DNA from: Candidatus Sumerlaeota bacterium
Lineage (GTDB): Bacteria; Sumerlaeota; Sumerlaeia; JAFGJS01
Length of the DNA: 55,447 nt
NCBI GenBank assembly: GCA_016928995.1
Contig: JAFGJS010000067.1
Location: 1 to 55,447, forward strand
Direction: 5' to 3'
Below the pieces are notes generated by a model, which was given only the letters and a program-made list of their open reading frames with translations, did not search any database and was not told the origin of the DNA. The position numbers and the translations under genes were made by a program. Shown piece by piece: positions 21,590 to 31,201 of this stretch. Positions within the stretch are counted from its first letter, which is position 1. Each line of letters begins with the position of its first letter.

Positions 21590-21796
21590 CCGTCCGATAA
21601 TCCTCCGGATATGCTCTAGTCAATGATGCATTCATGCGATTAAGTTTCCCTGTTTTAGGCCGATAAGAAACCAGAGTTGGTCATCGATCTGAAGATCGGA
21701 CCAATCGATCCGTGATTTAGATAAGAGGGGATGAGGATATTTATAATGTGATGTGCGAGGGATTATTACGAAACCTGGCCGCTGGAGAGCGTTTCG

Positions 21797-23794
21797 ATGA
21801 ATCCTGTAATTGAACATCAGACCGACGCCCGATCGTCAGATCCGCTGGCTAAGATTTTATTGGAACGGCGTCTGCTTCCGCGCGCGGAACTTGAGCGCTG
21901 GCAGGCGGAGGCGTCGGCGCGCCGTATATTTTTAGAGGACGTGCTGCTGGAAAACAACGTCCTGTCGCGCACGGAGCTGATCCAGGCGCTGGAAAATCAA
22001 TTTTTCTGTCCGTCGTATGATGTGAACAATGCGCCATATGCGCCCGATTTGCTGCGGCGTCTGCCGCATGGCCTGGCGAAAAAACAGCTGGCCTTGCCGA
22101 TTGAGGACACCGGTGAAGAGGTCAAGGTCGTGATGGCCAATCCGCAGGATCAGAAGGCGCGCAACGCTGTCGCGTTGACACTGAGCCGGTTGATCGCGCC
22201 TTGCGTGGCGTTGCGCGGAGAATTGCGGGATAAAATCGAAGAACTCTATAAACGGCATGAGCGGGAACTGGCAGGCGGCAAAGCAGGCAAGGCGGAGAAA
22301 AGCGACGCGGATTCAGATGAGCGGGAAGATGACGGGACTGAAGCAAAGGCGTCCGAGGCGCCTGTATTTGCGGCGGAGGATTTGAGGCTTAAAGACACAT
22401 CGGAATTGGTGGATATGCTCATTCACGAGGCGGAATTGCGCGGGGCGACGGATATACATTTTGAACCGGCGAAGAATAGTTTCGGTGTGCGGTTTCGGGT
22501 GGATGGCATTCTGACACGTGCGGTGACGCTGTCGAGGAATCTGCATGCTCAGATGATTTCGCGGATTAAAATCCTGGCCGAAATGAATATCGCGGAGCAT
22601 CGCGTGCCGTTGGATGGGAGTTTTACAGTCACGCGGTCGGATTCTTTGATCGATATTCGCGTCTCGACCCTGCCGTCGCAGTATGGCGAAAAGGCAGTCT
22701 TACGGCTGCTGGTGAAGAATTTGAATCTGCTCGATCTGGAACGTTTGGAGATGCCGCGGCCAGTGCGCGATCCGTATCAGCAGGCGCTGGACGCTCCGCA
22801 GGGATTGTTTCTGGTGACGGGACCGACGGGCAGCGGCAAGACCACGACGCTATACGCCACGCTGAAGGCGCTGGATCGCGCTTCGATCAACGTGATCACC
22901 CTTGAGGATCCGATCGAATATACGCTGCCCGATGTCACGCAGGTTCAAATCCGTGAAGATCAGGGCATGAGTTTCGCGCGTGGCTTACGCGCGATTCTGC
23001 GGCAGGATCCGGATGTGATCCTGGTGGGTGAGATTCGCGATCTGGAGACGGTCGAGATCGCCTGCCGCGCGGCGCTGACGGGCCACAAGGTGTTCAGCAC
23101 GCTGCATACGAACAGTTCGGCCGAGGCGATCACGCGGTTGATCGACATGGGCGTCGCGCCGTTTTTGATCGCGGCGACCTTGCGCGGCGTGTTGGCGCAA
23201 CGCCTGGTGCGCGTGAACTGCAAGCACTGCCTGGAGTCCTATGCGCCGACCGAGGCGGAGTTGGCGATGCTGGGCTATCCGCGGATCGATCATTTGCATC
23301 GCGGCGCGGGTTGCAAGTATTGCGGCAACACGGGTTATAAGGGGCGCAAGGCGCTGTATGAGTATACCAGTGTGGATTCGAATCTGCACCGGGATATCAT
23401 GCAGAACGCTCCGTCTCATGTTTTGCATCGCACAGCGACGAAAAATGGGATGATTCCGATGAGCGACTTCGCGCGGCGCGAGGTGATCGAGGGTGGCACA
23501 ACGGTGGCGGAGATCCGGCGCACCGTGATGGCTGAGGAAGGCCGCGAACTGCTCTGCCCCACGTGCAGCCGTTTGGTGAACGCGGAATTCACGGTGTGTC
23601 CGCATTGTCAGGCGCGGCTGCGCGAGGTGTGTCCGGGCTGCGGCGCGCAGATTGACTCGAGCTGGGAGGCTTGCCCGAACTGCGGGCATGAAATCCGGCG
23701 TGAATGGCAGCAGCTGTATTGCCGGAATTGCTTCGCGCCGGTGCAAGCCGACTGGGACGCCTGCCCGTATTGCAACACGGAGATCGCCACATGA
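21797..23794 (+). CDS. GspE/PilB-family secretion ATPase with C-terminal zinc-ribbon array
   Basis: A 665-residue ATPase of the type II secretion/type IV pilus class. The N-terminal MshEN-type domain (about 8-80) is followed by a variable charged linker (about 150-190) and the ATPase core. The core carries Walker A GPTGSGKTTTLY, Walker B DPDVILVGEIRD, the His box LTGHKVFSTLHTN and the CxxC/CxxC zinc loop (CKHC...CKYC). Beyond the usual end lie about 85 residues with six further CxxC pairs (CPTC, CPHC, CPGC, CPNC, CRNC, CPYC), enough for about three zinc ribbons. This tail is not usual in GspE or PilB. GGAGAG eight bases before the ATG is the ribosome site. The stop overlaps the KaiC-like gene by ATGA; no pilin, GspF or secretin lies nearby. 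Confidence 0.88.
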   Translation: MNPVIEHQTDARSSDPLAKILLERRLLPRAELERWQAEASARRIFLEDVLLENNVLSRTELIQALENQFFCPSYDVNNAPYAPDLLRRLPHGLAKKQLALPIEDTGEEVKVVMANPQDQKARNAVALTLSRLIAPCVALRGELRDKIEELYKRHERELAGGKAGKAEKSDADSDEREDDGTEAKASEAPVFAAEDLRLKDTSELVDMLIHEAELRGATDIHFEPAKNSFGVRFRVDGILTRAVTLSRNLHAQMISRIKILAEMNIAEHRVPLDGSFTVTRSDSLIDIRVSTLPSQYGEKAVLRLLVKNLNLLDLERLEMPRPVRDPYQQALDAPQGLFLVTGPTGSGKTTTLYATLKALDRASINVITLEDPIEYTLPDVTQVQIREDQGMSFARGLRAILRQDPDVILVGEIRDLETVEIACRAALTGHKVFSTLHTNSSAEAITRLIDMGVAPFLIAATLRGVLAQRLVRVNCKHCLESYAPTEAELAMLGYPRIDHLHRGAGCKYCGNTGYKGRKALYEYTSVDSNLHRDIMQNAPSHVLHRTATKNGMIPMSDFARREVIEGGTTVAEIRRTVMAEEGRELLCPTCSRLVNAEFTVCPHCQARLREVCPGCGAQIDSSWEACPNCGHEIRREWQQLYCRNCFAPVQADWDACPYCNTEIAT

Positions 23795-25500
23795 CGCATG
23801 AAATGGAAAAAATGCCGACGGGGATCGCGGGACTCGATCACTTGCTGGAAGGCGGGATCGTGCGCGGCAACAGCATGCTGATCGAAGGCTCGCCCGGCAG
23901 CGGCAAAAGCACGCTGGCCTGCCGCATCGTGCACGAGGGGATCGTGCAGTACAATGAGCCTGGATTGATCATCACCTTCGAGGAATTCCCGCGTCAGGTT
24001 TACGAAGAGGCGCTGGGCTACGGCGTGGATCTGAAGGCGCATGAGGATGCGGGCATGCTGCGCGTGGTGTGGACTCCGCCGCAACGCATTCTGGAGGGCT
24101 TCACCGGCAAGAACGATCTGGTGGATCAATTGATCGAGCAGCTCGGCGTCAAGCGGCTGGTGATCGACAGCATCACGCACTTCAAACGCGTGGCGAACGA
24201 CGAGGTGAAATTGCGCGAGGCGCTGGCGCAGATTCTCAACGTGCTGAAGATCAAAAACGTGAACACCTTCATGGTCAAGGAACTCGACAGCATGGACATC
24301 GACTCCATTGCCTTCGAGGAATACCTGGTGGACGCGTCGCTGCGGCTGTACAACTTGCCATCGGCGTCGGGCGGAGAGAACGTGCGCTACATCCAGATTC
24401 GCAAGACGCGCGGCCAAGGCCATGTCTCCGGTCAGCATCCGTTCCGGCTGGGCGACAGGAATTTCGAGGTGTATCCGCATTTGCGCGCCAGCGATGTCAG
24501 CCGGATTTTGGCGGATGCGCAGAATGAGGGCGACAGCCATCCCGCGCCGCAGCAAGTCAGCTTGGGCGTGCCCGGTTTGGATGAGATGCTGGGCGGCGGA
24601 CCGATGCGCGGAACCATGTGCCTGGTGGACGGCGTTCCGGGCACGGGCAAGTCGGTGATCGCGATGCAGTTTATCGAAGCCGGCCTGCGCCAGGGCGAAG
24701 CGTGCCTGTTCATCACGCTGAAGGAAACCGTTTCGCAAATCGTGCGCCGCGCGGAAACGCTTGGCATGGATTGGCAAAAAGCGCTGGATGATGGAAAACT
24801 TCAGATCATCCTGCGGCATCCGGTGGGATTGATCACCGAGGAGATGTTCACCGGGTTGGTTCACGAGTTGCGCGAGCGCCCTCCGGCGCGGATTGTGTTC
24901 GACAGCATCGACTATTTCCAGCACGCGGTGAAGGACGGCGGCCGGGTGCGGGATTATCTGCTGATCCTGGCGCAGATTTTCGAAACGTTGGATGCGACGT
25001 CGATGATGCTCAACACCTGGAGGCATATGCTGGGCGAGTCGGGCGGGGCCGAGACCAATTATTCCGACATGGCCGGAACCGTGGTGCAGCTGACGATGGC
25101 CGAGAGCGACGGCGAGCTGCGGCGGTTCGTGCTGGTGCGCAAGCATCTGGATGGCGATCACGCCAAAGCGCTGCGCGAGTTCGTCATCGACGAGCGCGGC
25201 TTCCAAGTGCGGCAGAAGGCCACGGGGCTGTCGGGCATTTTGAGCGGCCAGACGCAAGGCTCGCTCAAGCAGGTGGCCGATCAGGTCGTGCCGCCATTGG
25301 AGGAAGCCACGCAGCTGCTGCATGAGGTCTTCGCCGCGTTAAGCAACGGCAAGCTGGACGACGAAGTGAAGGCCAAGTTGAACGAAGCCCGTTCACAGAT
25401 GGGCATGCTCGACATCACGCTGAAGGAATATTTCGGCCTCTCCGAGCACCACAAGCTCCTGGAAGAGCTCGCCGAGATCGAATCCCTCGCCAAACATTGA
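23791..25500 (+). CDS. double-domain KaiC-like RecA-fold ATPase
   Basis: A 569-residue protein with two KaiC/RadA-type domains, as in cyanobacterial KaiC and its non-clock relatives. Domain 1 has Walker A EGSPGSGKST (about residues 31-40). Domain 2, starting near 250, has DGVPGTGKSV and ends near 480. The C-terminal 90 residues are helical, probably coiled coil. The catalytic glutamates after Walker A appear in TFEEFP and TLKETV. Non-cyanobacterial KaiC-like proteins are linked to signalling and stress adaptation; a clock role is not implied, as kaiA/kaiB are absent. It starts inside the stop codon of the secretion ATPase (ATGA), so the two are co-translated and probably act together. It is convergent with the hybrid kinase gene. 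Confidence 0.88.
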   Translation: MTHEMEKMPTGIAGLDHLLEGGIVRGNSMLIEGSPGSGKSTLACRIVHEGIVQYNEPGLIITFEEFPRQVYEEALGYGVDLKAHEDAGMLRVVWTPPQRILEGFTGKNDLVDQLIEQLGVKRLVIDSITHFKRVANDEVKLREALAQILNVLKIKNVNTFMVKELDSMDIDSIAFEEYLVDASLRLYNLPSASGGENVRYIQIRKTRGQGHVSGQHPFRLGDRNFEVYPHLRASDVSRILADAQNEGDSHPAPQQVSLGVPGLDEMLGGGPMRGTMCLVDGVPGTGKSVIAMQFIEAGLRQGEACLFITLKETVSQIVRRAETLGMDWQKALDDGKLQIILRHPVGLITEEMFTGLVHELRERPPARIVFDSIDYFQHAVKDGGRVRDYLLILAQIFETLDATSMMLNTWRHMLGESGGAETNYSDMAGTVVQLTMAESDGELRRFVLVRKHLDGDHAKALREFVIDERGFQVRQKATGLSGILSGQTQGSLKQVADQVVPPLEEATQLLHEVFAALSNGKLDDEVKAKLNEARSQMGMLDITLKEYFGLSEHHKLLEELAEIESLAKH

Positions 25501-25570
25501 AGCCATGTTTGCTTGTGGGCGGATTATTGGGAGCCTGGTTGCTGAGTGTGTTCCGGAATATGCCTCTCTG

Positions 25571-28500
25571 CTAGATAAACCCTTTATCTTTTTCGTTTTG
25601 AAAGATTTCCGCGGTTTGCTCATACGCCATTTCGATCTTTGTAATCAACTCCTGGCATGCGCCGATGGCGTTCTGTTCGCTCGCCGCTTGAAGTTTTGCC
25701 GCCAGTTCCTGCAATGTTTCGGCGCAAACGCTGCCGCTGGCGCCTTTGAGCGAATGCGCTTCCCGCTGCAGCAGCGCCATGTCCCGCTGCTCGAATGACG
25801 AACATATCACGTTTATCCGCATCGGAGCATCCTGTTCGAAAAGCTCGATGATTTCGGCCATGAATGCAAGGTCGCCGTCCGCGATTTCCTTTAAGCGGTC
25901 CATGTTGACATATGCGGCCTGCGATGATTCAACGCTGGAGTTTTCTTCCTCCGCGCATTCACTTTCGTCCTGATTGGAATCATCCAGGAATTTCTCCAGG
26001 ATTCGCTTGAATGCCATGAGTTCGATCGGCTTGGAGATATAGTCGTCCATTCCCGCACCAAGGCACTTTTCCCGGTCGCCCTGCATCGCGTCCGCCGTCA
26101 TCGCGACAATCGGCGTGCGCCGCTGATCCGTCTCGAGTTTCCGGATGCGCCGCGTCGCCTCAAATCCATCCAGTTCCGGCATATGGCAATCCATCAGAAC
26201 CAGATCGTATGGCAGGCTGGACACGGCTTCAACAGCCTCCAGCCCGTTGGCCGCCACATCGCAGCGCAATCCGATTTTTTCCAATAGCAGCACAGCCAGT
26301 TTTTGATTCACCACATTGTCCTCAACCACCAAGATCCGGGCGACATTCCTGCGCGCCTCGCTGATGGTATGCTGTGTGATCAGCGACTGGCGTTCGATCC
26401 GCCGTTCCAGCATTTTACCTTCTTGCAGCATCATGACGAGCACATCATACACCGCGGATCGCTTGAACGGCTTCGTCAGATAGGCGTTAAATCCAACTTC
26501 AGCCATCTTTTTTGCGTCTCCCGGCATCGGCATGGAGGTCAGCAAGACCAAAGGCAAATCATGGAACGGGGGCATGGCCCGGATGCGGCAAGCCAATTCC
26601 TTGCCGTCCATCTCCGGCATCATGTAATCCAAAATCGCCAGACGGAAATACCCGCTGTCCTCTTTGTGGTCTTGCAGGATTCGCAACGCCTCCTTGCCAT
26701 TTTCCGCGTCCTCGCATAAACCGCCCCAAGCGGCAAGCGTTTGATGCAGCACCCGCCGGTTTGTGTTGTTGTCATCTACAATTAAAACGCGCGCCCCTCG
26801 AAGGTCTCCCGGCGTCAGGCGGTTGCGCTTGACCGGTTGTTTCGCCTGGTTGAAAGTCGCGATAAACTGGAATGTGGTCCCCTTTCCTTCCTCGCTTTGA
26901 ACCTCGATGCGCCCTCCCATCATCCCGACGAGCTTCTGAGAGATGACAAGCCCCAAACCTGTTCCGCCATACATGCGCGTCGTTGAAGCATCCACCTGCG
27001 AAAATGGGTGGAACAGACGGTCCATGCGATCCTTGGGGATTCCAATCCCAGTGTCTTGCACCGCAAAGCGCAGGTTGATCTTGTTTTCTTCCAGGGACTC
27101 TAGCATCAAGCTGATGATCACTTCGCCTTTCTTCGTGAATTTGATCGCATTATTGGCCAGGTTCAGCAAAACCTGCCGTAAGCGTCCGGGATCGCCCAGC
27201 ACATGGTCCGGCACTCTCGGGTGAACCAGAACCGCCAGCTCCAGTTCTTTCTCATGCGCCTTGGGTCCAAGCATTTCGCCCACGCTTTCGACACAATTAC
27301 GGATGTCGAATTCAATATTCTCAAACTCCAATCCAGACGCCTCGATCTTTGAAAAGTCCAGAATGTCATTGATGATCGTCAACAGCGAATCCGCGGAATT
27401 GCGCACGGTGTCCGCGAAATCCCGCTGTTCCTTGCTCAGATTCGTATCCAGCAATAAACCCGTCATGCCGATGATCGCGTTCATCGGGGTGCGAATCTCA
27501 TGACTCATGTTCGCCAGAAACTGCCCTTTGGCCACGTTCGCCGCATCCGCCGCGTCCTTCGCCGTTTGCAGTTCCTGCCGATGCTTTTCCCGCTCTTCAA
27601 TGTCGCGTGAAACCCAGCGCATGACCTTCACGCTGCTGAAGACCGCCACAAAAAGCGCCAGCATGGAAAGACTGATGAGCAACGTGCGAATGGACGCGGC
27701 TTTTTCATCCGCAGCTTCCAGCTCATAGTATGCGGTCTGTTTTAAGATGTTCGCATGAGCAAGCGAGGCGGCGTTCGCCTTGTCCATATCAGCCCATAGC
27801 GCGCCGGATTCCTGTTGAAACGATTCCTCGATTTTCAGAGTTTCCCGCTTGACATTCAGCAATTGCTCAATCAGCGCCATTAATTCACCGCTCGCGATGG
27901 CGATCTGCCGCGCATTCTCCATCCGCGGGAACGCCTCCAAATCAGCCGAAATGCTGTCATGAAGGCTGGGCAATGTTTTTTCCATGTAACTGATGTAAGC
28001 TGGCTCCGTGGAAAGCAAAGCGTTTTTGATGGCCATATTTAATTCCTGCAAATGGGAACGCATGCTGAATGCGGAAGCCATTTTGCCGGTCGCATCCTCA
28101 GCGAGCGACGTGATCGATTCCACTTGACTCAGCTCCATGCCGCCGTTTGCCGGCTGCTGTTTCAAGGATGCGATCGCCTCTTCAATCGTGATTTGTGATT
28201 GAAAACTGACGTCATCGACGATTTCCGTGACGATTTTATTGATCACAGCCGCTTTTTGATCGGTGGTATGCTGCTGGGAGCGCAAATCTCTCTCATACTC
28301 CAGCTTGCTTTTTTTAAGAACGATGAGCTTGCTCAGATGCTCATCCAAAAGACGCATTCGCATGGCGCTTTGCTCATTCTGGCCGTCTGCCAGGATGCGC
28401 ATCGATTCCGCAACGCCGTCCAGATCGCTCACTTTTTGCGCATGGATGACCTTTTCAAACAAGCGATGCAGCGTCGTCAGTTGCTCAACCTCACGATTGC

Positions 28501-28666
28501 GCTCATCAATGCCCGCCGAGACTACAGCCGTGGAAGTTTGCATTTTGCTTCGCACTTGCTCGAGTCCCTCAATCCCACCCAATCCAGCCAGCACGACCAT
28601 GATTGCAGTCAATGCAAGCCCCCCCAGCAGGCGGGCATGAATGCTCAATTTTTTTTGGGACATCAT
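25571..28666 (-). CDS. hybrid sensor histidine kinase with two receiver domains and HPt
   Basis: Membrane sensor of 1031 residues. TM1 (about 11-31) and TM2 (about 330-352) enclose a helical periplasmic region of about 300 residues. A coiled coil leads to HisKA (phospho-His in [13 protein letters not shown], about residue 390) and an HATPase domain ([28 protein letters not shown]). Receiver 1 ([11 protein letters not shown]) and receiver 2 ([11 protein letters not shown]) follow. An HPt domain with [11 protein letters not shown] near the C-terminus completes an intramolecular phosphorelay of BarA/TorS type. No output regulator is adjacent. The periplasmic region loosely resembles that of the chemoreceptor at 31202 in layout. 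It is preceded upstream by a 720-bp gap. Confidence 0.93.
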   Translation of the reverse strand: MMSQKKLSIHARLLGGLALTAIMVVLAGLGGIEGLEQVRSKMQTSTAVVSAGIDERNREVEQLTTLHRLFEKVIHAQKVSDLDGVAESMRILADGQNEQSAMRMRLLDEHLSKLIVLKKSKLEYERDLRSQQHTTDQKAAVINKIVTEIVDDVSFQSQITIEEAIASLKQQPANGGMELSQVESITSLAEDATGKMASAFSMRSHLQELNMAIKNALLSTEPAYISYMEKTLPSLHDSISADLEAFPRMENARQIAIASGELMALIEQLLNVKRETLKIEESFQQESGALWADMDKANAASLAHANILKQTAYYELEAADEKAASIRTLLISLSMLALFVAVFSSVKVMRWVSRDIEEREKHRQELQTAKDAADAANVAKGQFLANMSHEIRTPMNAIIGMTGLLLDTNLSKEQRDFADTVRNSADSLLTIINDILDFSKIEASGLEFENIEFDIRNCVESVGEMLGPKAHEKELELAVLVHPRVPDHVLGDPGRLRQVLLNLANNAIKFTKKGEVIISLMLESLEENKINLRFAVQDTGIGIPKDRMDRLFHPFSQVDASTTRMYGGTGLGLVISQKLVGMMGGRIEVQSEEGKGTTFQFIATFNQAKQPVKRNRLTPGDLRGARVLIVDDNNTNRRVLHQTLAAWGGLCEDAENGKEALRILQDHKEDSGYFRLAILDYMMPEMDGKELACRIRAMPPFHDLPLVLLTSMPMPGDAKKMAEVGFNAYLTKPFKRSAVYDVLVMMLQEGKMLERRIERQSLITQHTISEARRNVARILVVEDNVVNQKLAVLLLEKIGLRCDVAANGLEAVEAVSSLPYDLVLMDCHMPELDGFEATRRIRKLETDQRRTPIVAMTADAMQGDREKCLGAGMDDYISKPIELMAFKRILEKFLDDSNQDESECAEEENSSVESSQAAYVNMDRLKEIADGDLAFMAEIIELFEQDAPMRINVICSSFEQRDMALLQREAHSLKGASGSVCAETLQELAAKLQAASEQNAIGACQELITKIEMAYEQTAEIFQNEKDKGFI

Positions 28667-28770
28667 TCAGGCTCCGATTTCGGTTGGAACTTTCCCATTA
28701 CAGGATGGTTGAAAATGCGCCGCCGGTTCCTGGGCGCTTCGTTGAAAAAGGCATTGCGGACCAGAACTGT

Positions 28771-28844
28771 AGCGCCAGTGTCTCGCCAGCATCAATCAAC
28801 ACAGCGCTTGATATTTCCCTCGAAGCCAGCGAGACGCTGGCGCT
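28771..28844. repeat. REP-like inverted repeat of the GTAGCGCC family
   Basis: AGCGCCAGTGTCTCGCCAGC (28771-28790) pairs with GCCAGCGAGACGCTGGCGCT (28825-28844) with three mismatches around a 34-base loop. It lies upstream of the hybrid kinase gene. It resembles the element at 29802-29856, which begins with the same TAGCGCC core. Confidence 0.7.
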
Positions 28845-29109
28845 TAGCATTTTTCAACGTGCAAGCTGGGCATTTTGTAGGCTGAACGTCAATGCAATTC
28901 CATCAATTTCATAATACGGGTGCTGTCCAATGCTGCTGATATGCGCCTTGCGCGTCGATTCTCCATTCGATCTCTCTATCGTTTGTTTTGTCACTTATCT
29001 TTACTGATTATCAGGATCTATCTGTGAATGAATTGCCGTGAGCGCGCGTTTTTTTTGCCTGCAACGAGGATGTGGAAGGCCGCAACGAAGAGCATGGCGG
29101 GCTTTACGA

Positions 29110-29234
29110 GGTTAACTTTGGCCTCGTTCAGGTTGATTCGTGTCTTCTTCAGTTAAACGAGGTCATTATCAACCCGGTTGAGGCCATCTTCAGGTTAATG
29201 ATGGCCTGCATCAGGTTGACTGAGCGCTTCGCAT
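29110..29234. repeat. degenerate 21-bp tandem array
   Basis: Six units start near 29110, 29131, 29152, 29173, 29193 and 29214 with the loose consensus GGTTRA....GGCC...TTCA. The period is 21 bp with one single-base loss, so any reading frame through it would give heptads, but no start with a ribosome site supports translation. It lies in the 720-bp gap (28667-29387), which otherwise holds only the REP-like repeat at 28771 and no gene I can support. Confidence 0.65.
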
Positions 29235-29387
29235 GGCGATTTGCGGCTAAAAACCGGCATTTTTGTGGCGAAATTTAAACCTTCAGGGCGATCCGCATTT
29301 TTTCGGAACCGGATGGGAGAATCGTTGCCGGAAAGCATAACCGCGGCATATTCCAGTCGCTCATCCCCCGCCAAAGGAGAAACAAAA

Positions 29388-29762
29388 ATGTCCCCCGGAA
29401 TCGCAGTCAAACCCGCCGCGCTGGCGGCGCAGTGCACAACGGCGGCGGCCGGCATCGCGTCCGAGGAAGCCTATCCGGTCACGGCGCCTTCAGCCGCCGC
29501 ACTGCAAAGCCATGCAGATGCAATCAACGAAAGGCATGCGACGATCAACAATCTGGAGACCCAGCTGCGCGCCGAGCGCCAGACGCTCAAGCAGAACGTG
29601 GACGCCGCGCGCGGCGATATGACGAAGGTCGATCAGGCGACCGGCCTGCTCTGCGGCCCCGAAGGCGCGCAGAAGCAGAACTTCGGCTTCACGCCGAAGA
29701 AGTCCACCAAGACGCCCACCGGCCCCTGGTCCGACCCGGCGACAAGAGTCGCCAATATCTGA
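29388..29762 (+). CDS. small Ala-rich coiled-coil protein, unknown function
   Basis: A 124-residue protein I do not recognise. AAAGGAGA at 29373-29380, seven bases before the ATG, makes it a credible gene. The first 40 residues are Ala-rich and weakly hydrophobic, with no clear signal peptide. Residues about 41-90 (ALQSHADAINERHATINNLE onward) look like a coiled coil. A Gly/Pro/Lys-rich tail follows (KKSTKTPTGPWSDP). No catalytic motif is seen. It stands alone between repeats, transcribed toward the binding-protein gene 281 bp downstream. Confidence 0.5.
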   Translation: MSPGIAVKPAALAAQCTTAAAGIASEEAYPVTAPSAAALQSHADAINERHATINNLETQLRAERQTLKQNVDAARGDMTKVDQATGLLCGPEGAQKQNFGFTPKKSTKTPTGPWSDPATRVANI

Positions 29763-29801
29763 CATCAATTGTCCTGCTTGCACAAAGCATGAACGCCATC
29801 C

Positions 29802-29856
29802 TCGTAGCGCCGCTATTCCCGGCGGCCATCCAGCCGGCGAGCCGCCGGCGCTACGA
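29802..29856. repeat. REP-like hairpin, GTAGCGCCG family
   Basis: CGTAGCGCCG (29803-29812) and CGGCGCTACG (29846-29855) are perfect inverted arms, extended by one T-A pair, around a GC-rich centre. It lies 40 bases after the stop of the small Ala-rich gene and may help end its transcript. The rest of the gap to 30043 holds no gene; an AT-rich stretch may carry the next promoter. Confidence 0.65.
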
Positions 29857-30043
29857 TTTAACGGCGAAAGGAACAACTCCTCCCGCCGTTACCTTTATAG
29901 TAAACGCCGCAAAGTTTGATAATATGTTCATCCTCTCATTCGCAACGATAATCCGCTTAAGTTCATTGAAAATGAAGTCGATGAACGTTGTATGCCCTTA
30001 AGGTTTACCTCACTTAACTCAAGAATCCAGGAGGATCGATCCC

Positions 30044-31195
30044 ATGCGGCACGATATCATCATGCTTGTGTTCATGGCGCTGATTGCGGCGCTCTGCACA
30101 AGTTCAAGCCAGGCGCAAGGTGTCAGCGACACAGAAATTCTTGTCGGTCAATCCTGTGCGCTGGATGGTCCGGCTTCGGCCTTGGGCACGGGTATGAAAG
30201 CCGGACTTGAAGCCAGTTTTGCCGAGGTCAATAAGCATGGCGGCGTCCATGGACGCATGATCAAACTTATCAGTTATGATGATGGCTATGAACCGGACAA
30301 GGCGATCGAGAACACCAAGAGACTGGTTGAAGAAGACAATATTTTTGCCTTGATTGGCGAAGTGGGAACGCCGACCTCCAAAGCCGTTGTTCCGATAGCG
30401 GAAAAGGCCGGATGCCCCTTCTTTGGCCCCTTCACGGGCGCGGAGTTTCTGCGCAATCCTTTTAACAAATACGTCGTGAATCTCCGGGGCAGCTATTACC
30501 AGGAAATGGAGGCGCTGGCCGCCTGCCTGGTTGACCGGAAAGAGCTGAAGAAAATCGCCTGCTTTTATCAGAATGACGGTTATGGTCAGGCCGGCCTGAG
30601 CGGCATCGAACTGGCGCTGGAAAAACGCTCGATGAAACTTTGCGCCACAAGCACCTATGAGCGCAACACCCTCGCCGTCAAGAGCGGTCTGCTGGAGATT
30701 CGCAAGGCTCAGCCTGACGCCGTGGTCATGGTCGGCGCATACGCCCCTTGCGCTGAGTTCATCAAGCAGGCCAAAAAAGTCGGGATGAAGGACGTCATCT
30801 TTTGCAACATTTCATTCGTGGGAACCGAAGCGCTGAAGGACGCGCTGGGCGAAGCGGGGGAAGGCTGCATTATTTCCCAGGTCGTTCCCTTTCCGTGGGA
30901 TGATTCGATTCCGCTGGTCAAGGAATATCAAGCCGCGCTGGCCGCCAGTCCATCGGAGGCAAAACCAGGATTTGTCTCCCTGGAGGGATACATGGTCGGC
31001 AAATTCTTTGCCGATGTGGCCGAAGCGGCCGGCCAGGAGCTCAACCGGGAAGGATTTCTCAACGCGGTCAGTTCGAAGGGGAATTATGACCTTGGCGGCG
31101 TGACTTTGAAATTCGGCCCCAGCGATCATCAGGGCATGGATGAAATATACCTGACGCAGATTACGGGCGGCGAGATCAAGCAACTCGAGGAATAA
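30044..31195 (+). CDS. periplasmic binding protein, branched-chain amino acid (LivJ) type
   Basis: A Peripla_BP_6 protein of 383 residues, secreted through a signal peptide (cleavage near SSSQAQG). Typical features are the start of the mature fold (DTEILVGQSCALDGPASALG), the hinge motif VHGRMIKLISYDDGYEPDKA and ALIGEVGTPTSKAVVPIAEK. AGGAGG lies nine bases before the ATG. No permease or ATPase genes accompany it. Instead the chemoreceptor gene starts six bases after its stop. It therefore probably delivers a bound ligand signal to that receptor rather than feeding a transporter. The ligand (amino acid, amide or aromatic compound) is unknown. Confidence 0.88.
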   Translation: MRHDIIMLVFMALIAALCTSSSQAQGVSDTEILVGQSCALDGPASALGTGMKAGLEASFAEVNKHGGVHGRMIKLISYDDGYEPDKAIENTKRLVEEDNIFALIGEVGTPTSKAVVPIAEKAGCPFFGPFTGAEFLRNPFNKYVVNLRGSYYQEMEALAACLVDRKELKKIACFYQNDGYGQAGLSGIELALEKRSMKLCATSTYERNTLAVKSGLLEIRKAQPDAVVMVGAYAPCAEFIKQAKKVGMKDVIFCNISFVGTEALKDALGEAGEGCIISQVVPFPWDDSIPLVKEYQAALAASPSEAKPGFVSLEGYMVGKFFADVAEAAGQELNREGFLNAVSSKGNYDLGGVTLKFGPSDHQGMDEIYLTQITGGEIKQLEE

Positions 31196-31201
31196 ACAAA
31201 G

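Noticed and set aside
23791-25500. KaiC-like protein as evidence for a circadian clock
   Set aside because: There is no kaiA or kaiB, and non-cyanobacterial double-domain KaiC-like proteins are widespread in other roles.
29110-29234. 21-bp array as a CRISPR
   Set aside because: Units are contiguous and degenerate, with no unique spacers and no cas genes nearby.
29072-29278. 68-codon frame through the 21-bp array as a heptad-repeat protein
   Set aside because: No ribosome site, the repeat has a single-base loss that breaks the period, and no similarity is recognised. Kept as a repeat only.
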